Assembly (NCBI GenBank): GCA_004295565.1
Contig: AP019416.1
Coordinates: 4,836,001 to 4,900,000 of the forward strand
From: Vreelandella olivaria
GTDB taxonomy: Bacteria > Pseudomonadota > Gammaproteobacteria > Pseudomonadales > Halomonadaceae
Direction of reading: 5' to 3'
DNA length: 64,000 nucleotides
This document shows, in pieces, positions 9,829 to 19,384 of the stretch. A program made the translations under genes and the position numbers. Each line of letters begins with the position of its first letter. The first letter of the stretch is position 1. The notes below the pieces were generated by a model. That model searched no databases, was not told where the DNA came from, and saw nothing but the letters and a program-made list of their open reading frames with translations.

Positions 9829-11667
9829 ATGTACTCATCCATTGCCACGGTTTGCCTAAGCGGCTCGCTGGAAGAGAAGGTAGACGCCATTGCTCAGGCA
9901 GGCTTTGAGGGGCTTGAGCTGTTTGAAAATGACCTCACGGCGTTCACCGGCACGCCGCGGGAAGCGGGTGAGTTGATTCGCTCCCGCGGCCTTAAGCTGG
10001 TGACGCTGCAGCCGTTTCGCGATTTTGAAGGTCTGCAGGGGCGCGCACGTGAGCGGGCCTTTGACCGCGCCGAGCACAAGTTTGACCTGATGGAAGAGCT
10101 CGGCACGGATCTGCTTATGGCGTGCAGTACCGTCCACCCTGATTCGCTACCGGGGTTAAGCCGCGCTGCCGACGACTACTATGAGCTAGGCGAGCGTGCC
10201 GCGCGGCGACACCTGCGCGTGGCCTATGAGGCGCTGGCCTGGGGCCGCCATATTCACGACTACCGGGACAGCTGGGAAGTGGTGCGCCGCGCCGCCCACC
10301 CCAATGTCGGCCTGGTGCTGGATACCTTCCATATCTTCTCCCGCCAGACGGAGCTGGGCACCATTGGCCGCATTCCGGGGGATCGTATCTTTCTGGTACA
10401 GACCGCCGATGCACCGCGTCTCTCCATGGATCACCTGTCGTGGAGCCGCCACTACCGCTGCTTCCCCGGCCAGGGTGAGCTGCAGATGGATAAGTTCATG
10501 GCCATGCTGGAGGAGACCCGTTACGACGGCCCGCTCTCCCACGAGATCTTTAACGATGTCTTTCGCATGGGTCACAGCGACCAGACGGCCCGGGACGGTT
10601 TACGCTCCTACCAGTTATTGCGCAGTATGCAGCGCGATAGCGGCATTCCCGCGCCGCAGCCAATCGAGTCGGTCGCCTTTCTGGAAATCGCGGTGGAGTC
10701 CGATGACCTGGCGCCGCTACGCACGATGCTTAGCGCACTGGGGATGGCCCGCGTGGGCCGTCACCACTCGCTTAACGCCGAACGCTGGGCGGCAGGTGAC
10801 GTCAATCTGGTGCTCAATGCCGAATCGAGCTTTACCGGCCGCACGCCAGGACGCGATGCCACCGCAGTAACGGCGATTGGCCTGCGCGTGGCAAACGCCT
10901 ATGAGGCATTTAAACGTGCAGACAAGCTTGGCTACGATATCGTTGAACCCGAAGAGGTGGGTGCCAGCCACCGCATGAGCGCGCTGCGTAATGTCGACGG
11001 TAGCCTCTCCTATATCATTGACGACTCGCAGCTAAGCCGCACCTGGGATCGCGAGTTCCCTGTGGATGTACAGCCGGTTCCTCAGGGGGCACTGGTGGAT
11101 ATCGACCATATCAGTGTGGCGCTCTCCTACCACGACTACCTCTCGCTGATGCTGCAGTACCGCGCTATTTTCCAGCTGGCGCCCACCCCCTCCTTCGATG
11201 TCACCGACCCCCGCGGGCTGATCCAGAGCCAGGTGCTGCAGAACTACAATGGCCGCTTTCGCCTGGCGCTTAACGCCAGCGCCTCGCCGGATACCGCCAG
11301 CAACCGCTTTGTACGCCAATACGGCGGCTCGGGGATTCACCATGTTGCCTTGCGCACCAGCGCCATGCGCGACACCAGCGCTGCGCTTCAGCAGGCGGGC
11401 ACGCCGGTACTGCCGATTCCCGGTAACTACTACCGTGACCTGGCCGCGCGCTTCGACCTACCGGCGCAAACCCTGCAATGGATGCAGGAGCATCACATCC
11501 TCTTTGATCAGGACAGCGACGGTGACTTCCATCAGCTGTATACCCAGCCCGGCCGCCAGGCGTTCTTCTTTGAGTTGGTGCAGCGGGAAGGTTACCAAGG
11601 GCTGGGCGCGCCGAATGCCTTTGTGCGCGTCACCGCGCAGCAGCGCCTGAAAACGGATGGACATTGA
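9829..11667 (+). CDS. quiC: 3-dehydroshikimate dehydratase/HPPD-like fusion, copy 2 (complete)
   Basis: A complete 612-residue protein. Residues 1-270 form a TIM barrel whose E134, D165, Q191 and E239 are the metal ligands of bacterial 3-dehydroshikimate dehydratases, which make protocatechuate for the beta-ketoadipate pathway. Residues 285-600 are an HPPD-like VOC region with its His, His, Glu metal triad intact; its own activity is not established, so it may be structural or catalytic. The ribosome site AAGGAG precedes the ATG. The frame is unbroken, which supports viewing the break in copy 1 as an error. The C-terminus ends abruptly at a duplication junction (QQRLKTDGH, against QQRLEAAISS in copy 1). 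Confidence 0.93.
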   Translation: MYSSIATVCLSGSLEEKVDAIAQAGFEGLELFENDLTAFTGTPREAGELIRSRGLKLVTLQPFRDFEGLQGRARERAFDRAEHKFDLMEELGTDLLMACSTVHPDSLPGLSRAADDYYELGERAARRHLRVAYEALAWGRHIHDYRDSWEVVRRAAHPNVGLVLDTFHIFSRQTELGTIGRIPGDRIFLVQTADAPRLSMDHLSWSRHYRCFPGQGELQMDKFMAMLEETRYDGPLSHEIFNDVFRMGHSDQTARDGLRSYQLLRSMQRDSGIPAPQPIESVAFLEIAVESDDLAPLRTMLSALGMARVGRHHSLNAERWAAGDVNLVLNAESSFTGRTPGRDATAVTAIGLRVANAYEAFKRADKLGYDIVEPEEVGASHRMSALRNVDGSLSYIIDDSQLSRTWDREFPVDVQPVPQGALVDIDHISVALSYHDYLSLMLQYRAIFQLAPTPSFDVTDPRGLIQSQVLQNYNGRFRLALNASASPDTASNRFVRQYGGSGIHHVALRTSAMRDTSAALQQAGTPVLPIPGNYYRDLAARFDLPAQTLQWMQEHHILFDQDSDGDFHQLYTQPGRQAFFFELVQREGYQGLGAPNAFVRVTAQQRLKTDGH

Positions 11668-11689
11668 TGACAACGCTCAAGATGCTGCC

Positions 11690-11816
11690 GTTAATCCTCA
11701 ACCATTTACAGGCGAAGACACCAATGGCATCGCCTCTGAACAGATTGACCCGCAGGTGATAGCGCTACGTACGCACGACATAGAGCACCTCGTGCCACAT
11801 TCAGCTCATATAGGTC
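11690..11816 (+). pseudogene. 3'-terminal scar of the quinate/shikimate dehydrogenase gene
   Basis: About 45 codons here encode GIASEQIDPQVIALRTHDIE, nearly the same as the C-terminal segment of the dehydrogenase at 2163-2230 (CITSEQIDPQVIPLRTHYIE). The rest of that gene is absent. The sequence directly shows that a quiC-dehydrogenase pair was duplicated and the dehydrogenase copy then deleted internally, leaving quiC and a tail. The following 76 bp contain only the AEC leader with AAGGGG before its ATG. Confidence 0.75.
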
Positions 11817-11892
11817 ATAAAGCTAGGAAAATAGCGTACAATTATTCGCCAATCGAACAAGACCGTTTGCCTTCATGCGCTAAGGGGCCACC

Positions 11893-12843
11893 ATGCTCGC
11901 TATACTGGGAATTACGACGCCCATATTTCTGCTGATTGGCGTGGGATACATAGCGAGATGGAGTGGCATTCTTGAGCGCGACCAGATGCAGGGCGTGGGC
12001 ATCTTTGTACTCTACTGCGCGCTGCCCGCGCTGGTAATCCGCGCGCTCACCCAGCGGCCTCTGGAAGAGGTTTTCAAGCTCAACTATCTGGTGGCTTACG
12101 GCCTGGGCTCTATCGCCGTTTTCGGTGCGGGGTTACTGCTCTGCTTAAAACTACAGCGCCAACCACTGAACGCCAGCGCCATGCAGGCGCTTGGCATGTC
12201 GGCCGCCAATAGCGGCTTTGTGGGTTATCCCGTGGCCGCCATGGTCATCGGCTCGCCTGCGGCGGTACTGTTAGCGCTCAATATGCTCGTTGAAAACCTG
12301 CTGGTTCTTCCCGCAGCCCTGATTCTGGCCGAAATGGGTAACCACCAAGGTGCTAGCGTATGGAAAACAGTTAAGCAGACAGCCCTTAGTCTCATCAAAA
12401 ACCCCGTATTATTAGGCTTACTGATCGGCATTTGCCTGGCCGTTTCCGGCCTTAAGATTCCCGCGCCGCTGTTTAAAGCCATTGATATGCTGGCCGAAGC
12501 GGCAGGCCCTGCGGCGCTGTTTGTGATTGGCGGCGCGCTGTTTGGCCTGCAGGTTAAAGGTATGGCGAGCGACGTAGGTCAAATTGTCATTGGCAAACTG
12601 CTACTTCACCCTCTGCTCACCTTCATCGCCTTCTATTTTGTTCCAGGCACTGATCCACTTTACATGGCTGGTGCGCTGCTATTTGCCGCCGCGCCGATGA
12701 TCAGCATTTATCCTCTGTTTGGCCAACGCTATGGCTTAGGTGGCGTTAGCGCTGCGGCAATGCTTGTGGCAACCGTGGCTTCCTTCTTTACCCTCAGCCT
12801 GCTGATCTGGCTGATGACACTGTCGGGTTTGATGGCATTCTAA
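11893..12843 (+). CDS. AEC (auxin efflux carrier) family transporter
   Basis: A 316-residue membrane protein with about ten hydrophobic helices. Typical are the N-terminal PIFLLIGVGYIARWSGIL, AANSGFVGYPVAAMVIGSP and the second inverted half starting near PVLLGLLIGICLAVSGLKIP. AEC members move organic acids such as malonate, malate or aromatic acids. It lies just after quiC copy 2 and the scar, on the same strand, and could export or import a pathway acid. The frame is intact. Direction and substrate are unknown. Confidence 0.85.
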   Translation: MLAILGITTPIFLLIGVGYIARWSGILERDQMQGVGIFVLYCALPALVIRALTQRPLEEVFKLNYLVAYGLGSIAVFGAGLLLCLKLQRQPLNASAMQALGMSAANSGFVGYPVAAMVIGSPAAVLLALNMLVENLLVLPAALILAEMGNHQGASVWKTVKQTALSLIKNPVLLGLLIGICLAVSGLKIPAPLFKAIDMLAEAAGPAALFVIGGALFGLQVKGMASDVGQIVIGKLLLHPLLTFIAFYFVPGTDPLYMAGALLFAAAPMISIYPLFGQRYGLGGVSAAAMLVATVASFFTLSLLIWLMTLSGLMAF

Positions 12844-12938
12844 AAGTACTGTGCTGTTCAGATATGGCCTAAAACATCAGAGCCTTCACCTTGCCTAACA
12901 GTGAGAAAAACAAACAGCGAGGGTATATACCTAGGAAA

Positions 12939-13966
12939 CTATACCGTGGCCACCGGGGTTACTGGCGAGCCTATCGCCCCCGGTAAGCGCAGCGGCGGTG
13001 CCGTTAGTAGAAACCGCGTGCGTCCACGGCTATACAACCACTCAGCAATGTCTTTCAAATACCAAAGCTCTGCCAGTGGCAGGCCAAGCTTGAATAGACA
13101 GTGATGGTGCAAGGGAAGCTTGGAGCAACAGCCTGGTTCCAATTCACGATCCAGGTTCTCTACCGCATAATTATCCGCACAGATTGCTGAAATACCGCTC
13201 TCGGTAATCCATTCCAGTAGCGCCTGGTCGCTACCGTCGAGCACAGCGCCGGTATTCTTCAGCACATCAGGCTGCGGACGACCCTGCATATCCAGCAACG
13301 CCTCAGCAAAGCCTGTGCGTAATACCAACATATCTCCACGCTCAATCACCACCTTCAGGTGCTCAAGCGCCTCCATCAACGCGGCATACCCGACCAGCGT
13401 TCTTCCCGCGCCGAACACTCTTACTAGATCCACCAACACGGCCCGCCCCTGCATACCGTGAACCGCCAACGTCTCGATACCCAGTCGCTGAGCATAAGAG
13501 TCATGCTGTTGGTTGGTTTTTGGCTCAAGTTGAGGACATCCTGCTCAGCCAAAAAGCCGTTGTAATAGCGGCATTCCGGCTTGCCGTCGTCATCACCATC
13601 AAACAAAGCGCCAACATGGGCGAGTGAGTCCCACTGGGTGGAGTACTGCAACGAGATGTGAACCTGATCATCACTGATAACGTCACGCAGTGTGGGGTTA
13701 TGAGTGGCCAAAGGAAAGTTGATGTATTGGTCATCACCGAGTGCCGTTGGCGACAGTTTCGGCGGCGAACGGCGAGGATTCAACACCTTGCCGCCGGGGA
13801 TATCCAATGGCAGTGATAAACAGAACGTAATGCCTTCGTGGACTTCCTTGACGCCTTTGAGCACCTGCTCAGGCCCGATAAGATTGACCCGCCCAAGCTG
13901 ATCGTCTGAACCGAAATCTCCCCAGTTGCTCCCTTCGGGACGCTTCTTCCAGCGTGGCTGATTCAT
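12939..13966 (-). CDS. cyclase-family hydrolase (kynurenine formamidase-like, frameshifted)
   Basis: About 342 residues of the metal-dependent cyclase fold (PF04199), whose members hydrolyse formamides, lactones or cyclic amides. The metal-site region reads STQWDSLAHVG, the long-chain variant of the family. The C-terminal half has HGMQGRAVLVDLVR and CADNYAVENLD. One base is missing near 13510. The ATG overlaps the stop of the upstream dehydrogenase by 4 bp, so the two are co-transcribed. 12844-12938 shows no clear terminator. A lactonase or cyclic-intermediate hydrolase is more likely than kynurenine metabolism, given the neighbours. Confidence 0.78.
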
Positions 13967-14868
13967 GACGCGTTCTCCTTAGCATGCTGGGTGGCAATCT
14001 TGATGATGCGCTGCAGACTTTCCCGTTCCTGGGCCTGGTGCTGTGCACGCGACTCGTCGCTCCAGCGGTAGAAACCGCGTCCTGCCTTGGCACCTAAGCG
14101 CCCTTGAGCAACGTAGTCTTCAAGAAGTGCTGCTGGCTTATCGCGCGCATCAAGATCCGGGTAGAGGTAACGAGCGATATTGAGGTGGGTATCCAGACCG
14201 TTGAGGTCGCGCTGGTACAAGGGGCCGTTTAACGCCATGCGTACACCGATGGAGTACTGCACGATATCATCCAGTGCCTCGGGCTCTACAACGCCTCTCT
14301 CTAGCAGGGCGAGACACTCACGCATCACCGCATGCTGGATTCGGTTGGCGACAAAGCCGGGCACACAGGTATTTAAAATCGCAGGACGTTTTCCCAACTG
14401 TTTTAGCCAACGGCATGCCGTTTCTACTACCGACGCCTGGGTGTGGCTACCGGGAACCACTTCAACTGCGGGAACGATGTCTGCTGGATTAAAGAAATGA
14501 GTCCCTAAAAACCGTTGAGGTAAGCGCATGTTAGCGGCGATCTCATCGATTGGTATACCCGAGGTATTCGTCATGATGATGCTGCTATCAGCCACGCTGG
14601 CCTCGATTTGAGCGATGACCTGCTGCTTGACCGCGACGTCTTCGGTCACGCTCTCGATCACAAAATCGGGATGCTGACCCGCCGTTAATTCTGAGGCAAA
14701 GCCAACAGCAGCACTCTCTCCCATGCTCAGCCGGCTGGTTTCCAACACGTGTCGATTGGTATCAACCAAGATGACGCTAACACCCTGCGCCGCCATCAAC
14801 TTAGCCAAGGTGGTTCCCATGGTGCCTGCGCCCACCACTACGGCGTTTAATGCCTCGACCTGCATCAT
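13963..14868 (-). CDS. 3-hydroxyacyl-CoA dehydrogenase family NAD enzyme
   Basis: A 301-residue enzyme with Rossmann fingerprint VVVGAGTMGTTLA and the family block THFFNPADIVPAVEVVPG, where the catalytic His lies. CVPGFVANRI introduces the C-terminal helical domain. Relatives include 3-hydroxybutyryl-CoA, carnitine and L-gulonate (lambda-crystallin-like) dehydrogenases; the single short C-terminal domain does not decide among them. It is first in a two-gene minus-strand operon with the cyclase, divergent from the AtoE cluster. The frame is intact. Confidence 0.82.
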   Translation of the reverse strand: MMQVEALNAVVVGAGTMGTTLAKLMAAQGVSVILVDTNRHVLETSRLSMGESAAVGFASELTAGQHPDFVIESVTEDVAVKQQVIAQIEASVADSSIIMTNTSGIPIDEIAANMRLPQRFLGTHFFNPADIVPAVEVVPGSHTQASVVETACRWLKQLGKRPAILNTCVPGFVANRIQHAVMRECLALLERGVVEPEALDDIVQYSIGVRMALNGPLYQRDLNGLDTHLNIARYLYPDLDARDKPAALLEDYVAQGRLGAKAGRGFYRWSDESRAQHQAQERESLQRIIKIATQHAKENAS

Positions 14869-14975
14869 ATTTCCTTTTTATTTCAATTATCTATAGCCGC
14901 CCTGATGTCAACCCTAGACAAATGTCGCATTGAATAAAATCATTCACGGGTTAACTATCTCTGCAATAAACGAAC

Positions 14976-14998
14976 TTATGTGCGCTATGCGTACATAA
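14976..14998. promoter_or_regulatory. candidate operator dyad in the divergent promoter region
   Basis: TTATGTGCG-CTATG-CGTACATAA is a 23-bp inverted repeat (8 of 9 arm positions) between the dehydrogenase gene (minus) and the AtoE gene (plus). It lies where a shared regulator could control both operons. No regulator gene is adjacent; the nearest are GntR at 2566 and IclR at 21183. Function is inferred from symmetry and position. Confidence 0.45.
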
Positions 14999-15039
14999 TA
15001 GACAATGGCCACCACGCCGACAATATGAGGCTGCTTCTA

Positions 15040-16372
15040 ATGAATGCGCTGGCAAATTTCTTTACCCGGCTCGTCAATCGCTATATGCCCGACCCATTGG
15101 TCATTGCCATCTTCCTGACCATTCTCACCATGATGTTAGCGGTGCTCATACAGGGTACTAGCCCGCTAAATGCAGTACGTTATTGGGGCGACGGATTTTG
15201 GAACTTGCTGGCGTTCAGCATGCAGATGACGGTCATCCTTTTGGCGGGCTACATTCTGGCGAAGACCCCCTTGATAGATGGTGCTCTTAACCAGATCGCT
15301 ACACGTGTCAAAACACCCTTCGTCGCTATTGTCGTCGCTACCCTGGTGGGAGGGATTGGCAGTTGGTTAAATTGGGGCTTTGGCCTCGTTATCGGTGGGA
15401 TCGTCGCCCAGAAGCTAGCGCTCAACGTGAAGGGGTTGCATTACCCTCTAGTGATCGCCGCTGCGTATTCGGGCTTTGCTCTTTACGGCATAGGCCTGTC
15501 GGGCAGTGTGCCGCTACTGATCGCTACCGAAGGGCACTTTCTACAAGATGCAATCGGTCTGATACCGCTAAGTGACACCATTTTTCCCCTATTCTTTTAA
15601 TCACCAGCGCCCTCATCCTGCTTACCTTGCCACTTTTCAATGCTTGGCTTCATCCTAAGAAAGCCGAGGAAATCATCGAAATCGATCCGGCCTCAGTCGC
15701 GGTGCCGACCGTCCCCCCTCTTGCTAGCGGCGAAAAAATCACCATTGCCGAGCGTTTGAACCGTAGCCGATTAGTGGGCATCACGATTGGTTTGCTCGGC
15801 ATGCTGTACATCGCGCTATATGCACTGGACGGCGGCTCACTAAACCTTAATACCGTCAATTTCGCCTTCCTATTCCTGGGTATCTTGTTATTTGCCTCGC
15901 CCTCCCACTACCTGGCCGCCTTGGCGGAGGGCATTCGCATTGTCTCCGGTATCGTCGTGCAATACCCCTTCTACGCGGGGATTATGGGGATTCTGGTGAG
16001 TTCGGGCTTGGTGGTGTCATTCGCCAATATCTTTGTTGATATATCCAGCGCGCAAACGCTACCCATCTGGTCGTTTATCAGCGGTGGGATCATTAACCTG
16101 TTAGCCCCCTCCGGTGGCGGCCAATGGGCCGTTCAAGGCCCTGTCATGGTGCAAGCGGCCGCAGAGTTGGGCGCCTCTCAGGCAGCCACCGCGTTAGCCG
16201 TGCAGATTGGTGACCAGTGGTCAACATGGTTCAGCCGTTCTGGATCCTCCCGGTACTGGCCATTTCCGGCCTGAAGTTGCGCGATGTGATGGGCTACATG
16301 GTGCTCATCCTTATATATCTGGGCATTATCTACGCTAGCGCCATCCTGATCTGGGGCTACCTCGGTGCCTAA
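15040..16372 (+). CDS. short-chain fatty acid transporter, AtoE family (frameshifted)
   Basis: About 444 residues and roughly twelve membrane helices. The start FFTRLVNRYMPDPLVIAIF and the segments SWLNWGFGLVIGGIVAQKLA and GGIINLLAPSGGGQWAVQGP are hallmarks of AtoE, which imports acetoacetate and other short carboxylates. ATG 15040 is preferred; a GTG at 14980 would place the operator dyad inside the gene. Two bases are missing, near 15590 and 16240. It starts a plus-strand operon with YciI, CatC-like and SDR genes, presumably as the uptake system of that pathway. Confidence 0.85.
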
Positions 16373-16399
16373 CCATGCCTATCAACACAGGATATTTAC

Positions 16400-16696
16400 A
16401 TGCCTTTTCTGATCGAAACGTTCGACAAGCCCGACCGCCAGGCCCTGCGCCTGGAGGTACGCCCGCCTCACCTGGCGTACCTGGACGCTAACGCGAATCT
16501 CTTATTGGCTTGTGGCGCTAAGCTTTCCGACGACGGCGCCACAGCGTCAGGCGGCATCTACTTGGTCGATCTGGAGAGCCGCGAAGAGGCAGAACGCTTT
16601 ATTCAAGCCGACCCATTTCATCAGGCGAAGCTATTCGCCGAGGTTCACATTGTGCGCTGGCGGCAGGCCTACCTAAATCGGCAAAACACGTTATAA
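16400..16696 (+). CDS. YciI-like protein
   Basis: A 98-residue ferredoxin-like protein. The N-terminal PFLIETFDKP, the RPPHLAYLDAN His-containing segment and the VDLESREEAERFIQADPFHQA stretch match YciI-like proteins, some of which dehalogenate or isomerise ring compounds in catabolic operons. It lies 27 bp after the transporter and 23 bp before a muconolactone isomerase-like gene, a pairing suggesting cyclic intermediates. The frame is intact. No specific activity can be assigned. Confidence 0.8.
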   Translation: MPFLIETFDKPDRQALRLEVRPPHLAYLDANANLLLACGAKLSDDGATASGGIYLVDLESREEAERFIQADPFHQAKLFAEVHIVRWRQAYLNRQNTL

Positions 16697-16719
16697 GGTC
16701 ATCAGATAGGAGTGATGCA

Positions 16720-17010
16720 ATGCTGTTTCAAGTGGAAATGATAGTAAAACTGCCACCAGACATGCCCGCCGAGCAAGCCGCGGACATCAAGGCCAAGGAG
16801 AAAGTGTACGCTCAGGAGTTACAGCGGCAGGGCAAATGGCGGCACCTATGGCGAGTCGCTGGTAGTTACGCCAATGTCAGCATCTTCGATGTCACTGATA
16901 ACGCTGAGCTTCAAGACCTTATTAGCAGCTTACCGCTATTTCCTTACATGGATATCCAGGTAAAACCGCTCTGCCGTCACCCTTCTTCAATACACGAGAA
17001 TGACGCTTAG
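16720..17010 (+). CDS. muconolactone isomerase-like protein
   Basis: A 96-residue protein beginning MLFQVEMIVKLPPDMP, the N-terminus of muconolactone delta-isomerases (CatC), with WRVAGSYANVSIFDV and SSLPLFPYMDIQVKPL also conserved. CatC shifts the double bond of muconolactone in the catechol branch. No catA or catB is nearby, so this copy probably acts on another unsaturated lactone. The ribosome site TAGGAGTG precedes the ATG. The frame is intact. Confidence 0.78.
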   Translation: MLFQVEMIVKLPPDMPAEQAADIKAKEKVYAQELQRQGKWRHLWRVAGSYANVSIFDVTDNAELQDLISSLPLFPYMDIQVKPLCRHPSSIHENDA

Positions 17011-17107
17011 TAATCGGCCCTGCTAGCACTTCACGGGGCTGCAGTAGTGAAATGCTGCACTACCAAAGTAAATGCCCACTCGACTTAAACACGCTAAGGG
17101 TATCTGA

Positions 17108-17850
17108 ATGAGTCAAGATGCTGCTCATCGAACCAATGCTCAAAAATATGTTGCTGTTGTTACCGGCGGCGCAAGAAACATCGGCCAAGCCATCTCACTG
17201 CGTCTTCAGCAGGACGGCTATCGCGTTATCGTGGTGGATATCGTTGAACCAGAAGCGGCCTCTTTGCAAGCAGACGCCTATCAGGTCGACCTTGCAGACG
17301 CCGACGCTACACGCCAGATGATGGCAGACATCGCCAAGCGCTATACGGCGACCCGCCTAATCAACAACGTGGGTATTGTTGCCCCTGCGCTGCTTGAAGA
17401 AGCAACGCTTGAAGACTTCGATAAATTAATGCAGCTGAACGTGCGCTCAGCGCTGATCTGCACCAAGCCCTGCTACCCGCCATGAAGGCACAGGGAGCGG
17501 GGCGTATCGTCATGAATGCCAGCCGTGTAGTACTCGGCAAGGAAGCACGAACGATCTATAGCGCCACCAAAGGCGCGCTGCAATCCATGGCTCGCACCTG
17601 GGCACTGGAACTAGCAGAGCACGGCATTACCGTTAACTGCGTCGCCCCTGGGCCTATCGCCACTAGTGCCTTCTGGCAGAACAACCCGCCCGACTCTGAG
17701 CGCGCCCGCCGCATCATCGATAACATTCCGCTAGGCCGAATGGGCCAGCCCGAGGATGTCGCCCAGGCGGTAAGTTTCTTCTGCGACGAGCGTAGCGGCT
17801 TCATTACCGGCCAGACGCTGTTTGTCTGCGGCGGAGTGACGGTCGGTTAA
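17108..17850 (+). CDS. SDR-family oxidoreductase (frameshifted)
   Basis: About 247 residues. It has the cofactor loop TGGARNIGQA, NNVGIV in place of the usual NNAG, the catalytic Ser in MNASRVV and a YSATKGAL Tyr-Lys pair. One C is missing near 17465. It closes the AtoE-YciI-CatC-like operon and ends 17 bp from the convergent tctA stop. The presence of a dehydrogenase, a lactone isomerase and, on the divergent strand, a cyclase-type hydrolase is consistent with oxidation of a cyclic alcohol or sugar to a lactone and ring opening; that chain is inference. Confidence 0.82.
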
Positions 17851-17866
17851 ATCAGTTTTGGCGTGA

Positions 17867-19357
17867 CTAGTCAGTGCTATCCCGCGCGCCACAGCGGGAG
17901 GCGGCAAAGCGATAAACCGCCAGGCCGATAGATCCCACCGTCAGGGCGATGAAGGCCCAGGTAATCGGCCCACGCACGAAGATCGACAGGTCGTTGGAGC
18001 CGATAAGCAGAGAACGGCGCAGGTTGTCTTCGAACATCGGCCCCAGAATGAAGCCAATCAGAAACGGCGCCGCCGGTATGGCGACACGATTGAAGATATA
18101 TCCCAACACCCCAAAAGCCAGCATCAGCCACACGTCGAACGTGGCGTTATTGACCGCATAGGCGCCGTAAACACAGAACATCAAGACGATAGGAAAGAGA
18201 ATGGACTTGGGGATATCAGCAATTAACGAGAAGTACCTGATGGCAACGTTACCCACCACCAGCAGGATGACCGAGCTGCACATAATCCCCAGGAACAGTG
18301 CATAGATCAGCGACAGGTTTTCCTGGAACATAAGTGGGCCAGGGGTTAACCCGTGCACCATAAAAGCCCCCAGGATAATGGCGGTGATGACATCCCCTGG
18401 AATACCGAGCGATAACAGCGGAATGAGCGTTGCCCCGGCAACGCCATTGTTACCGGCCTCAGCCGAGGCCACCCCTTCTACCTCGCCCTTGCCGAAATTT
18501 GCTCTGTTGGGAGAGCGCCGACGGGCATCGCTGTAGGAGATGAACGCTGCCGCCGTCGCCCCGGTGCCGGGGATGGCGCCAATAATCACGCCAATTAAGC
18601 TACCTCGCACAATGCTTTTCATGCAACGCTTGAGCTCAGAGAAAGCCAAACCAGCACCACTCGCCTTCGCTTTAATATGAGGGATCGCTTTCTTACGATA
18701 AAACTCGATGATTTCTGGAATCGCAAACAGGCCGATCAACAGGGGAATAAAGGAGATGCTGTCCATCAAGTTGTAGCTGTCGAAGGTCAGCCGCTGTGAA
18801 CCGAAGACCTCATCCAGACCTACCATGGATAACAAAATGCCTAGCAGCGCTGCCATCAGGCCCTTGATCATAGATCCGCTGGCTAGCGAGATGATAATGG
18901 TGAGAGAAAAACAGATCAGCCAGAAAAATTCGGGTGCCCCGAAGTTCAGCGCAATTTTGGCCAAGTAGGCGGCAAAAAAGATCAACGCTATATTGGAGAT
19001 AAAATCGGCAATCACCGATGAGTAAAGCGCAGCCTTTAGCGCTTTTTTTGCATGCCCCTGCTGAGCCATCGGGTAGCCGTCTAGCAACGTACAGGCCGAG
19101 GCGGGGGAGCCAGGGGTTCTGATGAGAATGGCGGTAATCGAGCCACCGTACATGCCACCCTTATAGATGCCTACCAGCAGCAGGATAGCGGCAACCGGCT
19201 GCATGGAGAAGGTAAACGGGAGCGCCAAGGCCACCGCCATGGTGGCGGTTAAACCGGGGATGGAACCCACCACCACGCCGATCACCACGCCTACGGCGAT
19301 GGCCAGAAAGTTATCCAGGCTAAAGAATATGCCAACGACTTCCGAAAAGTTTTCCAT
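17867..19357 (-). CDS. tctA: tripartite tricarboxylate transporter permease TctA
   Basis: A 496-residue inner-membrane protein, the large subunit of a Tct transporter. It has the two characteristic repeats: GSIPGLTATMAVALALPFTF with ILIRTPGSPASACTLLDG early, and GAIPGTGATAAAFISY with LSLGIPGDVITAIILGA later. About ten to twelve helices are visible. It is last in the operon tctC-tctB-tctA, 27 bp after tctB. The system takes up carboxylates using an ion gradient once the TctC receptor delivers them. The frame is intact. Confidence 0.93.
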   Translation of the reverse strand: MENFSEVVGIFFSLDNFLAIAVGVVIGVVVGSIPGLTATMAVALALPFTFSMQPVAAILLLVGIYKGGMYGGSITAILIRTPGSPASACTLLDGYPMAQQGHAKKALKAALYSSVIADFISNIALIFFAAYLAKIALNFGAPEFFWLICFSLTIIISLASGSMIKGLMAALLGILLSMVGLDEVFGSQRLTFDSYNLMDSISFIPLLIGLFAIPEIIEFYRKKAIPHIKAKASGAGLAFSELKRCMKSIVRGSLIGVIIGAIPGTGATAAAFISYSDARRRSPNRANFGKGEVEGVASAEAGNNGVAGATLIPLLSLGIPGDVITAIILGAFMVHGLTPGPLMFQENLSLIYALFLGIMCSSVILLVVGNVAIRYFSLIADIPKSILFPIVLMFCVYGAYAVNNATFDVWLMLAFGVLGYIFNRVAIPAAPFLIGFILGPMFEDNLRRSLLIGSNDLSIFVRGPITWAFIALTVGSIGLAVYRFAASRCGARDSTD

Positions 19358-19384
19358 AGGACACCCAGAAAAATAAGTAGCGAA

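Noticed and set aside
10186-10575. Antisense open frame within quiC copy 2 (129 codons), mirrored in copy 1
   Set aside because: Mirror frame of a GC-rich gene; its presence in both copies follows from the duplication, not selection.
2566-11816. The TRAP module as an integrative island or transposon
   Set aside because: No integrase, transposase, tRNA junction or composition break seen; flanking repeats are catabolic genes rather than IS ends.
14980-15039. GTG start that would extend AtoE by 20 residues
   Set aside because: Places the 23-bp dyad inside the gene and adds residues foreign to the family; ATG 15040 fits.
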